Positions 1 through 6,462 of a stretch of DNA of 8,463 nucleotides are shown piece by piece (position 1 is the stretch's first letter; each line of letters begins with the position of its first letter). The stretch is from JAAYKS01 sp964479435 (GTDB taxonomy: Bacteria > Bacillota > Clostridia > Saccharofermentanales > UBA5734). The translations under genes and the position numbers were made by a program. Location of the stretch: the NCBI GenBank assembly GCA_964479435.1, contig CAYZME010000077.1, positions 1-8,463 of the forward strand, in the 5' to 3' direction. The notes under the pieces were generated by a model. That model saw only the letters and a list, made by a program, of their open reading frames with translations. It had not been told where the DNA came from and did not search any database.

Positions 1-55
1 GAGCGCATCCATGGTAAGGATGAGGTCATCGGTTCGATTCCGATTAAAGGCTCCA
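1..55 (+). tRNA. tRNA-Thr(GGT), 3' part
   Basis: The window opens inside a tRNA gene. Bases 1-4 (GAGC) fit the 3' side of the D stem and 5 is the linker base. The anticodon stem is CATCC (6-10) with GGATG (18-22), around the seven-base loop 11-17 (ATGGTAA). This places the anticodon GGT at 13-15, reading threonine ACC/ACU codons. A five-base variable region (23-27) follows. The T stem is ATCGG (28-32) with CCGAT (40-44) around loop TTCGATT (33-39). The acceptor 3' strand is 45-51, the discriminator base T52, and the CCA end is encoded at 53-55. The 5' acceptor strand and most of the D arm lie before the window, so acceptor pairing cannot be tested. Confidence 0.93.
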
Positions 56-99
56 AACAAAGAAGCCCACCCGATACCGGGCGGGCTTCTTTGTTTCTT
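56..99 (+). terminator. Rho-independent terminator of the tRNA-Thr transcript
   Basis: A long hairpin starts directly after the encoded CCA. AAAGAAGCCC (59-68) pairs with GGGCTTCTTT (83-92). One A/C mismatch follows, then CCCG (70-73) pairs with CGGG (78-81) around a four-base loop. A/T and C/G pairs extend the stem outward to about 56-95, and a T-rich stretch (TTTCTT) follows. It should end the tRNA transcript and insulate the sulfatase gene from it. Confidence 0.88.
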
Positions 100-137
100 A
101 CCTCTTTGTACCGCGCGGTATAGTAGCGCGCGGCACG

Positions 138-166
138 TTCCCAACATATCAGAAATCCTATATAAT
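138..166 (+). promoter_or_regulatory. Sigma-70/sigma-A-type promoter of the sulfatase gene
   Basis: A perfect TATAAT -10 box lies at 161-166 and a partial -35 box TTCCCA (4 of 6 to TTGACA) at 138-143, with a 17-base spacer. Transcription would start near 173 and leave a leader of about 70 bases. Just upstream, 109-120 is a perfect 12-base palindrome (TACCGCGCGGTA), and CCGCGC/GCGCGG copies also recur at 111-116 and 128-133. These could bind a regulator, but that is inference. Confidence 0.7.
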
Positions 167-174
167 CGAACTGA

Positions 175-201
175 CCAGGTGGCGGTCCCGCCGCCCCCTG
201 G
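175..201 (+). other. 5'-leader hairpin upstream of the sulfatase
   Basis: CCAGG (175-179) pairs with CCTGG (197-201), and GGCGG (181-185) pairs with CCGCC (191-195). There is one T/C mismatch between the helices and a five-base loop. It forms right at the predicted transcript 5' end, about 30 bases before the ribosome binding site. No T run follows, so it is not an ordinary terminator. It may stabilise the mRNA, or the DNA may be an operator. No known riboswitch class is recognised. Confidence 0.5.
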
Positions 202-242
202 CGCGCATGGATTTTGCTCACCGGCTTTGATAGGAGGAAGAC

Positions 243-1727
243 ATGGCGAAAAAACCCCATATCCTGATTTTCAACCCCGATCAATTCCGCGCCGACGCGC
301 TGGCGCATCTGGGCGGCGAAGGATCGATCACACCCCACCTGGATCAGACGTCCGCGACCGATGGTGTTTCATTTGCTCAGGCCTATTGCCAGAATCCGGT
401 GTGCACACCGTCGCGTTGCTCGTTTATGACCGGCTGGTATCCCCATGTCAATGGGCATCGCACGATGCACTACATGTTGCACCCCGATGAGCCGATGCTG
501 TTGAGAACACTCAAAGAGAATGGTTATTTTGTGTGGTGGGGCGGCAAGAACGACGTGATCCCCGGCCAGTTCGGACATGAAGCGTTTTGTGATGTTTACA
601 ACAAACCCCAGCGCAAAATCACCGGCTACAATTTGCACGGGCATACCCAATGGCGCGGCCATCCCGATGGGGACAACTACTACTCCTTCCTGGCCGGCGA
701 GGTCAAACCGCGGGATGGCGCCGATGTGTACATCGACGACGACTGGGCGCAGGTTTTGGACGCGATCGACTTTATGAAATCGTATGACGGCGACCAGCCT
801 CTGTGCATTTATTTGCCCATCCTCTATCCGCATCCGCCCTATGGCGTCGAAGAGCCGTATTTCAGTATGATCGACCGCTCCCAGGTCAAACCGCCGGTCA
901 AACCCTATGACAATTGGGAAGACAAACCGTCTTTGTTGCGCGGGATTTGGGAGAGACAGCGCATGCAAAATTGGTCAGAAGAGCGGATGGTCGAGCTCAA
1001 AGCGACCTATCTGGGGATGTGCGCGCGGGTGGACGCGCAATATGGCTTGCTGCTAGAAGCGCTGCGGCAAACCGGCTTGTATGACGAAACCGCGGTCTTC
1101 TTTTTCAGCGACCATGGCGACTTTACGGGCGATTACGGCCTGGTTGAAAAGACACAGAATACCTTCCAGGATTGTCTGGTGCGCGTGCCGTTTATCGTCA
1201 AACCGCCGGCATCGGTGGCAGTAAGACCGGGCATCTCCGAAGCGCTGATCGAGTTGGTGGATTTTTCCGCCACGGTGGCAGAGTTGGCGGATATCGATCT
1301 GGGCCATACATCGTTTGGCCGCACATTGGTCCCGCTGCTGGAGGGACGGGCAGACGAACACCGCGACGCCGTTTTCTGCGAAGGCGGCCGCATGCGGGAC
1401 GAGTGGCACTGCAAAGAATATCAGTCGATCCAGTTGGGCGGGCCGAACGGGCTGTATATGCCGCGGGTCTCGTTGCAACAGCTCGATGGACCGGAACACA
1501 CCAAAGCCATTATGCTGCGTACCCGGCAGTGGAAGTATGTGTACCGTGTGTATGAGAAACACGAGTTGTACGATCTGGCCAACGACCCCGACGAGACCAT
1601 CAACCGCATCGACGATACGGACGTCGCGGACGTGTTGAACGAACTCAAACTGCGTATGTTGCGGTTCTTTGTGGAGACCACGGATGTGGTCCCATACAAG
1701 GAAGATGAACGCAATTTCCGCCACTAA
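243..1727 (+). CDS. S1-family (formylglycine-dependent) sulfatase
   Basis: A 494-residue protein of the alkaline-phosphatase-superfamily sulfatases, which hydrolyse sulfate esters. The N-terminal strand and metal site is ILIFNPDQFRADAL (about 7-20), with D13 and Q14 in the usual Asp-Asp/Gln position. The active-site motif CTPSR is at 54-58, where C54 would be converted to formylglycine and R58 supports it. The other metal-site residues are D290-H291 in FFSDHGDFTGDYGL, with K303 after. The C-terminal ELYDLANDPDET (about 441-452) is the typical sulfatase tail. Length is normal for the family. There is no signal peptide, so it likely acts in the cytoplasm on imported sulfated substrates. The start is fixed by AGGAGG at 232-237, five bases before ATG. 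The gene stands alone between its promoter and a terminator. The sulfated substrate (carbohydrate, aryl or choline ester) cannot be told, and a phosphonate monoester hydrolase is a less likely reading. The maturase (FGE or anSME) is not in the window. Confidence 0.93.
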   Translation: MAKKPHILIFNPDQFRADALAHLGGEGSITPHLDQTSATDGVSFAQAYCQNPVCTPSRCSFMTGWYPHVNGHRTMHYMLHPDEPMLLRTLKENGYFVWWGGKNDVIPGQFGHEAFCDVYNKPQRKITGYNLHGHTQWRGHPDGDNYYSFLAGEVKPRDGADVYIDDDWAQVLDAIDFMKSYDGDQPLCIYLPILYPHPPYGVEEPYFSMIDRSQVKPPVKPYDNWEDKPSLLRGIWERQRMQNWSEERMVELKATYLGMCARVDAQYGLLLEALRQTGLYDETAVFFFSDHGDFTGDYGLVEKTQNTFQDCLVRVPFIVKPPASVAVRPGISEALIELVDFSATVAELADIDLGHTSFGRTLVPLLEGRADEHRDAVFCEGGRMRDEWHCKEYQSIQLGGPNGLYMPRVSLQQLDGPEHTKAIMLRTRQWKYVYRVYEKHELYDLANDPDETINRIDDTDVADVLNELKLRMLRFFVETTDVVPYKEDERNFRH

Positions 1728-1763
1728 GAAGCGATCCGCGATTGTACGGATGGAATGAGGATA

Positions 1764-1795
1764 AAAAAGAGACGGCCTAACCGCCGTCTCTTTTT
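1764..1795. terminator. Bidirectional terminator between sulfatase and sigma operon
   Basis: The core stem GACGGC (1771-1776) pairs with GCCGTC (1783-1788) around a six-base loop. A/G and T/C pairs extend it to 1764/1795. The plus strand ends in five Ts, and the A run at 1763-1768 gives six Ts on the minus strand. It therefore serves the sulfatase (stop at 1727) and the minus-strand operon whose last stop is at 1826. Confidence 0.92.
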
Positions 1796-1825
1796 CCTGG
1801 TTCCCCCGGGCGTACCCCGCGCATA

Positions 1826-2023
1826 TCAAGCCGGATGCGCGAAAAGCGGCTCTTGCATCACACCGAACGCCAGGGTAAAGATGCTTGCGACCAGGCACTG
1901 CGGATCGGGAGGCCCGGCGAGCTCCAGTTGCGCGTCGATCCGTGTACGCATTCGCCGCAAGGCCGTAGGTGCAGGCTCGTATTTCCGCAGCCAATCTGAC
2001 AGTACTTTCTCCGTGTCACGCAT
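1826..2023 (-). CDS. Small (65 aa) protein coupled to ECF sigma factor; putative anti-sigma-like partner
   Basis: A 65-residue protein, not recognised as a named family. Its ATG (2023-2021) lies inside the end of the sigma gene (ATGCGTGA, 8-base overlap), with a GGGGTGGAG ribosome binding site four bases upstream. Residues 1-34 are charged and probably helical (LSDWLRKYEPAPTALRRM), resembling the N-terminal segment of some anti-sigma or sigma-partner proteins. Residues 43-56 (CLVASIFTLAFGVM) are hydrophobic, long enough for a short or marginal membrane segment or a buried helix, and a nine-residue tail follows. Membrane anti-sigma factors are usually far longer, so this is either a minimal partner or a shortened one. 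Placement immediately after an ECF sigma gene, ahead of a shared terminator, is the main evidence for its role. The same frame stays open upstream to 2377, but that part is only a shadow of the sigma gene. Confidence 0.62.
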   Translation of the reverse strand: MRDTEKVLSDWLRKYEPAPTALRRMRTRIDAQLELAGPPDPQCLVASIFTLAFGVMQEPLFAHPA

Positions 2024-2534
2024 CTGTCTCCACCCCGCATTCTGCCAATTCATGGCGAAACCGCTTGCGCGCCTGCTGGATGCGCGAGCGCACGGCCGAC
2101 GCCGACACATCCAGGATCTGCCCCATTTCCTTGCTGTCCAAGCCGACCGCTTTGTACAACAAGAGCTCCTGATCCGGCCGGGACAATCGTTGCCAGGCCG
2201 TGCGCACCGCCAGCTGCTCCTCCATCTCCCGCGCGGGATCCTGTCCGTCGGCGGCGATGGCCTCGTCGAAAGGCAGATCCGCCTGCCGATGGCGATTGGA
2301 TCGCAGATGATCGTTGCGCACATTGCGGGCGACCCCAAATATCCAGGCGGGCCAGGATTGGGGCGCCCATCCCGCATGGCGCGTCAAATAACGCCAGATC
2401 TGCACAAAGGTCTGTTGTGTCAAATCCTCCGCTAGATCGGGACCAAAGCCGGCAGCGAAGTAGACATAGACTTTGCGCGCGTACGATTGGTACAACCCAT
2501 CGAAAAGGCCGGGGAGATCGTCCAAACGCTCCAT
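2016..2534 (-). CDS. ECF-type RNA polymerase sigma factor
   Basis: A 172-residue group IV (extracytoplasmic function) sigma factor that would direct RNA polymerase to its own promoter set. Region 2 spans about residues 10-79, with the core-binding stretch DLAEDLTQQTFVQIWRYL (33-50) and the -10-recognition helix near WIFGVARNVRNDHLR (64-78). A linker follows, then region 4 at about 114-165 with the helix-turn-helix LDSKEMGQILDVSASAVRSR (132-151). Length and layout are normal for a minimal ECF factor, with no C-terminal extension. The ATG (2534-2532) overlaps the stop of the upstream gene as TGATG. No convincing Shine-Dalgarno precedes it, so translation probably depends on coupling to that gene. 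The downstream small gene overlaps its stop. The stimulus and regulon cannot be read from sequence. I see no clear copy of a bipartite ECF promoter in front of the operon. Confidence 0.93.
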   Translation of the reverse strand: MERLDDLPGLFDGLYQSYARKVYVYFAAGFGPDLAEDLTQQTFVQIWRYLTRHAGWAPQSWPAWIFGVARNVRNDHLRSNRHRQADLPFDEAIAADGQDPAREMEEQLAVRTAWQRLSRPDQELLLYKAVGLDSKEMGQILDVSASAVRSRIQQARKRFRHELAECGVETDA

Positions 2535-3226
2535 CAGGGCTTTTCAATGGCGTCGTCATCCAATTCGGAATATCCGAGAATTTTGTTGCCGGCGACGCCG
2601 ATCGATTGTACGAAACCTTTGATCGCGTCGGCACAGTGGATTTGGTCGCCGCAAAAGAGCCGAACCCCCTTATCGCGCAACAAATCGATGGTGACATCCT
2701 CGTGGATCCGCAACGTCTTGCCGGCGATGATCGCGGTCGCGGGCGGCAGCCAGGTCAAATAGTCCGTATCGACCGTGACTTCGTTTGGGTGAATTTTGAC
2801 GGCGTCGAATTCGGCGTACAGTTTGAGCCCGTTACACAGCGCGAACTGGAGGCCGGGATGTTCGCGGAACCGGCTTTGGATGACAGCGATTCCGTTGAGA
2901 TAAATGGTTCCCCGTGTTTCCGGCAGAAAATGGGAAATCACCGCGATCCCGTTGATCAGGAAGGCTGTTTTGCCATCGCTCCCAAAATCGCTGCCCGTGA
3001 TCTCAGCGATCCCGTTGATCATCCGCACCTGTTCGTCCGGTGCCAGCGTAATCATCGTCGCGACATTTTTCAGCGGGATCCGGTGCAACGCCTGTTGCAC
3101 ATCCGGCGGCGCGTTCTGCGGGTAAATCAACATCGCGACATTCTCGATGCTCTCGATCTCGCGGATGGCGTCCAGATCGCTCAATGAACGCAAATCGCAT
3201 AGCGGCAGGTTTTTCATCTGACTCAT
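2534..3226 (-). CDS. Repeat-containing, solenoid-like protein of unknown function, first gene of the sigma operon
   Basis: A 230-residue protein I cannot assign to a named family. Residues 24-34 and 48-61 are two similar units (IESIENVAMLI and IPLKNVATMIT), each of form I-x2-NVA-x-hydrophobic-I. From 66 onward comes a run of turns with NGIA at 71-74, 92-95 and 111-114 and a degenerate NGLK at 132-135, spaced 21, 19 and 21 residues. Further strand-like turns run to about 215. Alternating hydrophobic strands with Asn-Gly turns suggest a beta-solenoid like bactofilins or other right-handed beta-helix proteins, but this is inference. There is no signal peptide or membrane segment, and the tail is acidic (SELDDDAIEKP). 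The start at 3226 has a good ribosome binding site (GAGAGGAG, 3240-3233, six-base spacing). The next Met (residue 4) lies too far from it. The stop overlaps the sigma start, so the protein may be a sensor, scaffold or regulator of the sigma factor. Confidence 0.82.
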   Translation of the reverse strand: MSQMKNLPLCDLRSLSDLDAIREIESIENVAMLIYPQNAPPDVQQALHRIPLKNVATMITLAPDEQVRMINGIAEITGSDFGSDGKTAFLINGIAVISHFLPETRGTIYLNGIAVIQSRFREHPGLQFALCNGLKLYAEFDAVKIHPNEVTVDTDYLTWLPPATAIIAGKTLRIHEDVTIDLLRDKGVRLFCGDQIHCADAIKGFVQSIGVAGNKILGYSELDDDAIEKP

Positions 3227-3278
3227 TTTGTTCTCCTCTCGTGTCTCCGTCTGTGCGCGAATCCGGCCAAAGCAGCCG

Positions 3279-3304
3279 ATGCCGCGCTGTTTCTGTTACG
3301 GCAT
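3279..3304 (-). other. Leader inverted repeat in front of the sigma operon
   Basis: ATGCCG (3279-3284) and CGGCAT (3299-3304) form a perfect six-base inverted repeat with a 14-base loop, in the 139-base gap before the solenoid gene. On the minus strand the repeat contains a start-like ATG-CCG-TAA (3304-3296), preceded by a GGTGGAGG Shine-Dalgarno-like stretch (3321-3314). No -35/-10 pair can be called confidently in this gap (best -10-like string TATAGG on the minus strand, near 3322-3327). There is no T-run terminator separating it from the SDR gene, so read-through from the SDR is possible. Confidence 0.25.
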
Positions 3305-3365
3305 GGAAGACGACCTCCACCCTATAAGACGGAGCCAAGCGGCGATGTGTCCATCTGTCAGATCA

Positions 3366-4076
3366 TTAATACGGCATCGCGCGGCCCTGGTAATCGATAA
3401 AAACCGGCAGATCATCCGTTGGGTCAATGCCCGCCAGCGTCGCGATCAAAACCGTGGCCGCTTCGTCGGGGGCCAGCGGCGCGCGCGGCCCGCCCATATC
3501 GGTGCGGATCCAGCCCGGGTGGATGGCGTGGACGCGGATGCCCTGGTCACGCAGGTGATTGCTGAGCAACACGCTTTGCATATTGAGCGCGGCCTTGGAC
3601 ATGCAATACGCGTATTCGCGGTCGCGGCGCGAGCCGCCACTGCTGCCGGCTTCAGAGGAGATGTTGGCCAGCAGCGGGGAAGCGGCGCGGGTCAGCAACG
3701 GCAAACAGGCTTTGGCTACGCGCAACGGACCGACGGTGTTGACATTGAAGGTCTCCAGACAATGGTCGGGCGATACGGTCGCCAGCGGCTCGCGGCTGTC
3801 CGGCGGATGCATACCGGCGTTGTTGATGACCCAGTCCAGCCGATCGGTGTGGGTGGCGATTTGCCGCACGGCGGCCTCCACGGCCTCCGTGCGCGCGACA
3901 TCCATCTGGATGTGGATCAGGCGCTCGCCGGCTTGCGTCGCCCATTCATCCAATGGAGGATGGTCCGGGCCGCGCCTAGCCGCAAAAACGGTCGCCCCCT
4001 GCGCCAGGCACTGGCGCGCCAGTGCGAGTCCCAGGCCGCGGGACGCGCCGGTGATCAAAATGCGTAAATCGTTCAT
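3366..4076 (-). CDS. Short-chain dehydrogenase/reductase (classical SDR)
   Basis: A 236-residue NAD(P)-dependent oxidoreductase with a Rossmann fold. The cofactor motif TGASRGLG is at residues 9-16, with arginines following strand 2 (AARR, 33-35) that hint at NADP preference. D59-V60 contacts adenine. NNAG is at 85-88, the structural Asn at about 113, and the catalytic Ser (S140), Tyr and Lys (Y157-x3-K161) are all present. HPGWIRTDM (186-194) is the usual post-catalytic PG loop. This is the whole catalytic set at normal family length. The start at 4076 is chosen because AAGGAGG (4090-4084) sits seven bases upstream and the Rossmann strand begins at residue 5. A longer frame reaching 4175 would begin inside the neighbouring terminator. 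Close in style to the C-factor/sniffer-like SDRs, but the substrate is unknown. It is transcribed apart from the GH3 gene, which ends in a terminator just upstream. Confidence 0.93.
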   Translation of the reverse strand: MNDLRILITGASRGLGLALARQCLAQGATVFAARRGPDHPPLDEWATQAGERLIHIQMDVARTEAVEAAVRQIATHTDRLDWVINNAGMHPPDSREPLATVSPDHCLETFNVNTVGPLRVAKACLPLLTRAASPLLANISSEAGSSGGSRRDREYAYCMSKAALNMQSVLLSNHLRDQGIRVHAIHPGWIRTDMGGPRAPLAPDEAATVLIATLAGIDPTDDLPVFIDYQGRAMPY

Positions 4077-4106
4077 GGTTCCGCCTCCTTCTCGTACGTA
4101 CTTCCG

Positions 4107-4112
4107 ATTATG
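4107..4112 (-). promoter_or_regulatory. Possible -10 box of the SDR gene
   Basis: On the minus strand CATAAT (5 of 6 to TATAAT) lies at 4112-4107, about 31 bases before the ATG. This would place transcription start near 4100, between the GH3 terminator and the ribosome binding site. No -35 match is seen at the proper distance (GC-rich there), so this is weak. GTACGTAC at 4094-4101 is an eight-base palindrome at the predicted start site. Confidence 0.35.
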
Positions 4113-4144
4113 ACACAGCGCCGGACCGGCGGGCCGGGCACGGC

Positions 4145-4187
4145 AAAAAACCGCGGGGCTGTCTGCCCCATGCAAACAGCCCCGCGG
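4145..4187 (-). terminator. Rho-independent terminator of the GH3 gene
   Basis: CCGCGGGGCTGT (4151-4162) pairs perfectly with ACAGCCCCGCGG (4176-4187), a 12-base-pair GC-rich stem with a 13-base loop. The A run at 4145-4150 becomes six Ts on the minus strand, the right orientation to end the GH3 transcript whose stop is at 4222. On the plus strand only a delayed TTTT follows. Confidence 0.92.
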
Positions 4188-4221
4188 GTGCGGTTTTAGA
4201 TCAGCGTTTGGCGCAGCGCGG

Positions 4222-6438
4222 TTATTGCACCTGGAACGTCACTTTCTGCGGGCTTGTGCCCAGCAGTTCGGCGCTGCGCGGGTCCGGCTGTGAGCCGCCG
4301 ACAAACAACTCAAAGTGGCCGGTGTGAGCGACACGCCGGCCGTCGTCCAGCACAACCTGCAGGGAAGCGGGGTCGATCTGAAACGACACCTGTTTGCTTT
4401 CGCCGGCATCCAGCGTGACGCGCTTGAATCCGCACAGCTGGAATTTGGGCACGCGCACGTTCGCGTCTGTCACCCGTACATACACCTGTACCACTTCATC
4501 GCCGGCGGCTTGGCCGCTGTTGGTGACCTTGGTTTTGACCTCCAGCCCCTGACCGACGCCGACGGCCGTCGCCGACAGCTTGGGGGTGCCGTACGCGAAG
4601 GTGGTGTAGCTCAAGCCGTATCCAAACGGGTACAGCGGCTTCTCCTCAAAGAAGCGGTAGGTGCGGTTTTCCATCGAATAGTCCGTGAATGCCGGCAAGG
4701 TGTTCTCGTTGGTGTAGAACGTGACCGGCAACCGGCCGGAGGGGCTGTAGATTCCGCGCAGCATATCCGCGACTGCGCGCCCGCCCTCGGCGCCGGGATA
4801 GAAGGCCTGGATGATGGCGTCGGCTTTGTCGTTGCCGTCCAGCAAGTCGATGGAACTGCCGGCGATGTTGACGAGGATGATCGGTTTGCCCAGCTCGTTC
4901 GCTTTGTCGCAGGCCAGGGTGATCAGATGTCTCTGGGACGGCGGCAGCAACAGATCCCTCTTGTCGCCGGAGGCGTATTCGTTGCCCGCGTCGCCCTCTT
5001 CGCCCTCGAGGAATTCATCCAGTCCGACCGCCAGAATCACGGCGTCCGCCATCTCGATGAGCTGGCAGACTTCGGCGTCGCGGTCGCGATTCATGCCGAG
5101 GTTCTGCACTTTCTCTTTGTACAGGTGACATCCTTCGGAGTACAGCACGCGTGCTTTGGGGAACGCTTCGATCACGCCTTCGAGCAGGGTATGCCACTGT
5201 CCGGCTGTCCCGTGGTAGTTGCCCTTGAGCGCGGCCTGCGAGTCGGCGTTGGGGCCGATGACCGCCAGGGTGCGCATCTTTTTGGCTGCCAGCGGCAACG
5301 TCTCATCGCGATTTTTCAACAGCACCAGGCTCTTGGCCGCCACCTGATAGTTAAAGGCGCGGTGCTCATCGCTGTCGACCACGTCATAGGGGATCTGATC
5401 GAACGGGACATCCTGGTCAAAGAAGCCCAGCCGCATCTGGATCGTCATTAGATTAGTCGCCGCGGTGCGGATGTCGTCCTCGGTCAACGCGCCTTCATTT
5501 ACCGCTTCCATGATGTGCCCATACAGATTGCCGCAGTTGAGGTCGCATCCGTTCCGGATCGCCAATGCCACCGATTCGACCGCGTTGTTGGTGACTTTGT
5601 GGAACATATGGAAGTCTTTGATCGCCCAGCAATCGGAGGTGACATAGCCGTCAAACCCCCATTTTTCGCGGAGGATATCGACCAGCAGGGTTTTGGAGCC
5701 GCAACACGGTTCGCCATTGGTCCGGTTGTACGCGCCCATGAAGCCCGCCACTTTGGCCTTGACAGCCAGCGTCTCAAAGGCCGGCAGATAGGTTTCCCAC
5801 ATGTCCTTGGCCGAAGCGATGGCGTCGAACTCGTGGCGGATGTCTTCGGGTCCGCTGTGTACGGCAAAATGTTTGGCGCACGCCGCTCCCTTGAGATAGC
5901 GGGGGTGGTCGCCCTGGATGCCATAGACAAACTCTTCACCCAACCGGGCGGTCAGGTAGGGGTCTTCGCCAAACGTCTCATGCCCGCGGCCCCAACGGGG
6001 ATCGCGGAAAATATTGATGTTGGGAGACCAATACGTGAGTCCTTTGTAAATGTCGTGATCGCCGAATTTTTGATAGGAGTTGAATTTGGCGCGCCCTTCG
6101 GTGGAGATGACATCGGCGATCTCCCGCATCAGATCGGCGTCAAAAGCCGCCGCCAGGCCGATGGCCTGCGGGAATACGGTGGCCAAACCGGAGCGGGCGA
6201 TGCCGTGCAGCGCTTCGTTCCACCAGTTGAACGACCGGATGCCCAACCGGTCGACCGCCGGCGCGTTAAAGAGCATCTGGCCCGCGCATTCTTCGAGGGT
6301 CATGCGCGCCACCAGGTCTTTGGCGCGCTCTTCAAAGGAGAGTTTTTCGTTGCGATAAGCAGGCAGATCGGCAGGCGTCGCCGTCGCGGCCTGTTTCTTT
6401 TTCTGCCCGTCTTTGCCGCCCTTTTCAGCGTTTTTCAT
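4222..6438 (-). CDS. GH3 glycoside hydrolase (beta-glucosidase / beta-xylosidase type)
   Basis: A 738-residue retaining exo-glycosidase that removes terminal beta-linked sugars. The N-terminal TIM-barrel domain covers about 30-345. It has the substrate-binding segment FRDPRWGRGHETFGEDP (144-160), K189-H190, and the nucleophile D269 in VTSDCWAI. The alpha/beta sandwich domain runs from about 360 to 575. Its acid/base is probably E480 in LEGEEGDAGNEYASGDKRDL, a longer loop than in plain xylosidases, of a form I associate with Clostridia enzymes. FGYGLSYTTF (605-614) leads to the fibronectin-III-like domain (about 632-715). There is no signal peptide, only a Lys-rich 26-residue tail before the domain, so the enzyme is intracellular and would act on imported oligosaccharides or glycosides. 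The start at 6438 has AGGAGG (6449-6444) five bases upstream. The gene has its own promoter and terminator. Glucoside, xyloside or mixed specificity cannot be settled by eye. Confidence 0.95.
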   Translation of the reverse strand: MKNAEKGGKDGQKKKQAATATPADLPAYRNEKLSFEERAKDLVARMTLEECAGQMLFNAPAVDRLGIRSFNWWNEALHGIARSGLATVFPQAIGLAAAFDADLMREIADVISTEGRAKFNSYQKFGDHDIYKGLTYWSPNINIFRDPRWGRGHETFGEDPYLTARLGEEFVYGIQGDHPRYLKGAACAKHFAVHSGPEDIRHEFDAIASAKDMWETYLPAFETLAVKAKVAGFMGAYNRTNGEPCCGSKTLLVDILREKWGFDGYVTSDCWAIKDFHMFHKVTNNAVESVALAIRNGCDLNCGNLYGHIMEAVNEGALTEDDIRTAATNLMTIQMRLGFFDQDVPFDQIPYDVVDSDEHRAFNYQVAAKSLVLLKNRDETLPLAAKKMRTLAVIGPNADSQAALKGNYHGTAGQWHTLLEGVIEAFPKARVLYSEGCHLYKEKVQNLGMNRDRDAEVCQLIEMADAVILAVGLDEFLEGEEGDAGNEYASGDKRDLLLPPSQRHLITLACDKANELGKPIILVNIAGSSIDLLDGNDKADAIIQAFYPGAEGGRAVADMLRGIYSPSGRLPVTFYTNENTLPAFTDYSMENRTYRFFEEKPLYPFGYGLSYTTFAYGTPKLSATAVGVGQGLEVKTKVTNSGQAAGDEVVQVYVRVTDANVRVPKFQLCGFKRVTLDAGESKQVSFQIDPASLQVVLDDGRRVAHTGHFELFVGGSQPDPRSAELLGTSPQKVTFQVQ

Positions 6439-6462
6439 AGGTACCTCCTGAGCGTATTGAGC

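Noticed and set aside
11..490. 159-codon plus-strand frame starting in the tRNA
   Set aside because: It spans a tRNA, a terminator and a promoter and then overlaps the sulfatase in another frame.
1053..1994. Minus-strand frame of 313 codons opposite the sulfatase
   Set aside because: It runs through the bidirectional terminator and is antisense to conserved sulfatase motifs, with no domain or ribosome binding site.
1826..2377. Longer (183 codon) version of the small sigma-partner gene
   Set aside because: The upstream part lies in another frame of the ECF sigma gene and reads as Arg/Pro-rich noise. The ATG at 2023 has a ribosome binding site and the classic overlap.
2417..3187. Plus-strand frame opposite the solenoid gene
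   Set aside because: The solenoid frame has a good Shine-Dalgarno, regular repeats and overlap with the sigma gene. The opposite frame has none of these.
4077..4175. N-terminal extension of the SDR to 4175
   Set aside because: It would begin inside the GH3 terminator hairpin. AAGGAGG and the Rossmann strand both place the start at 4076.
4938..5010. Apparent insertion in the GH3 acid/base loop (EGEEGDAGNEYASGDKRDL)
   Set aside because: From memory this loop form recurs in GH3 enzymes of Clostridia, so it is a subfamily trait rather than an anomaly.
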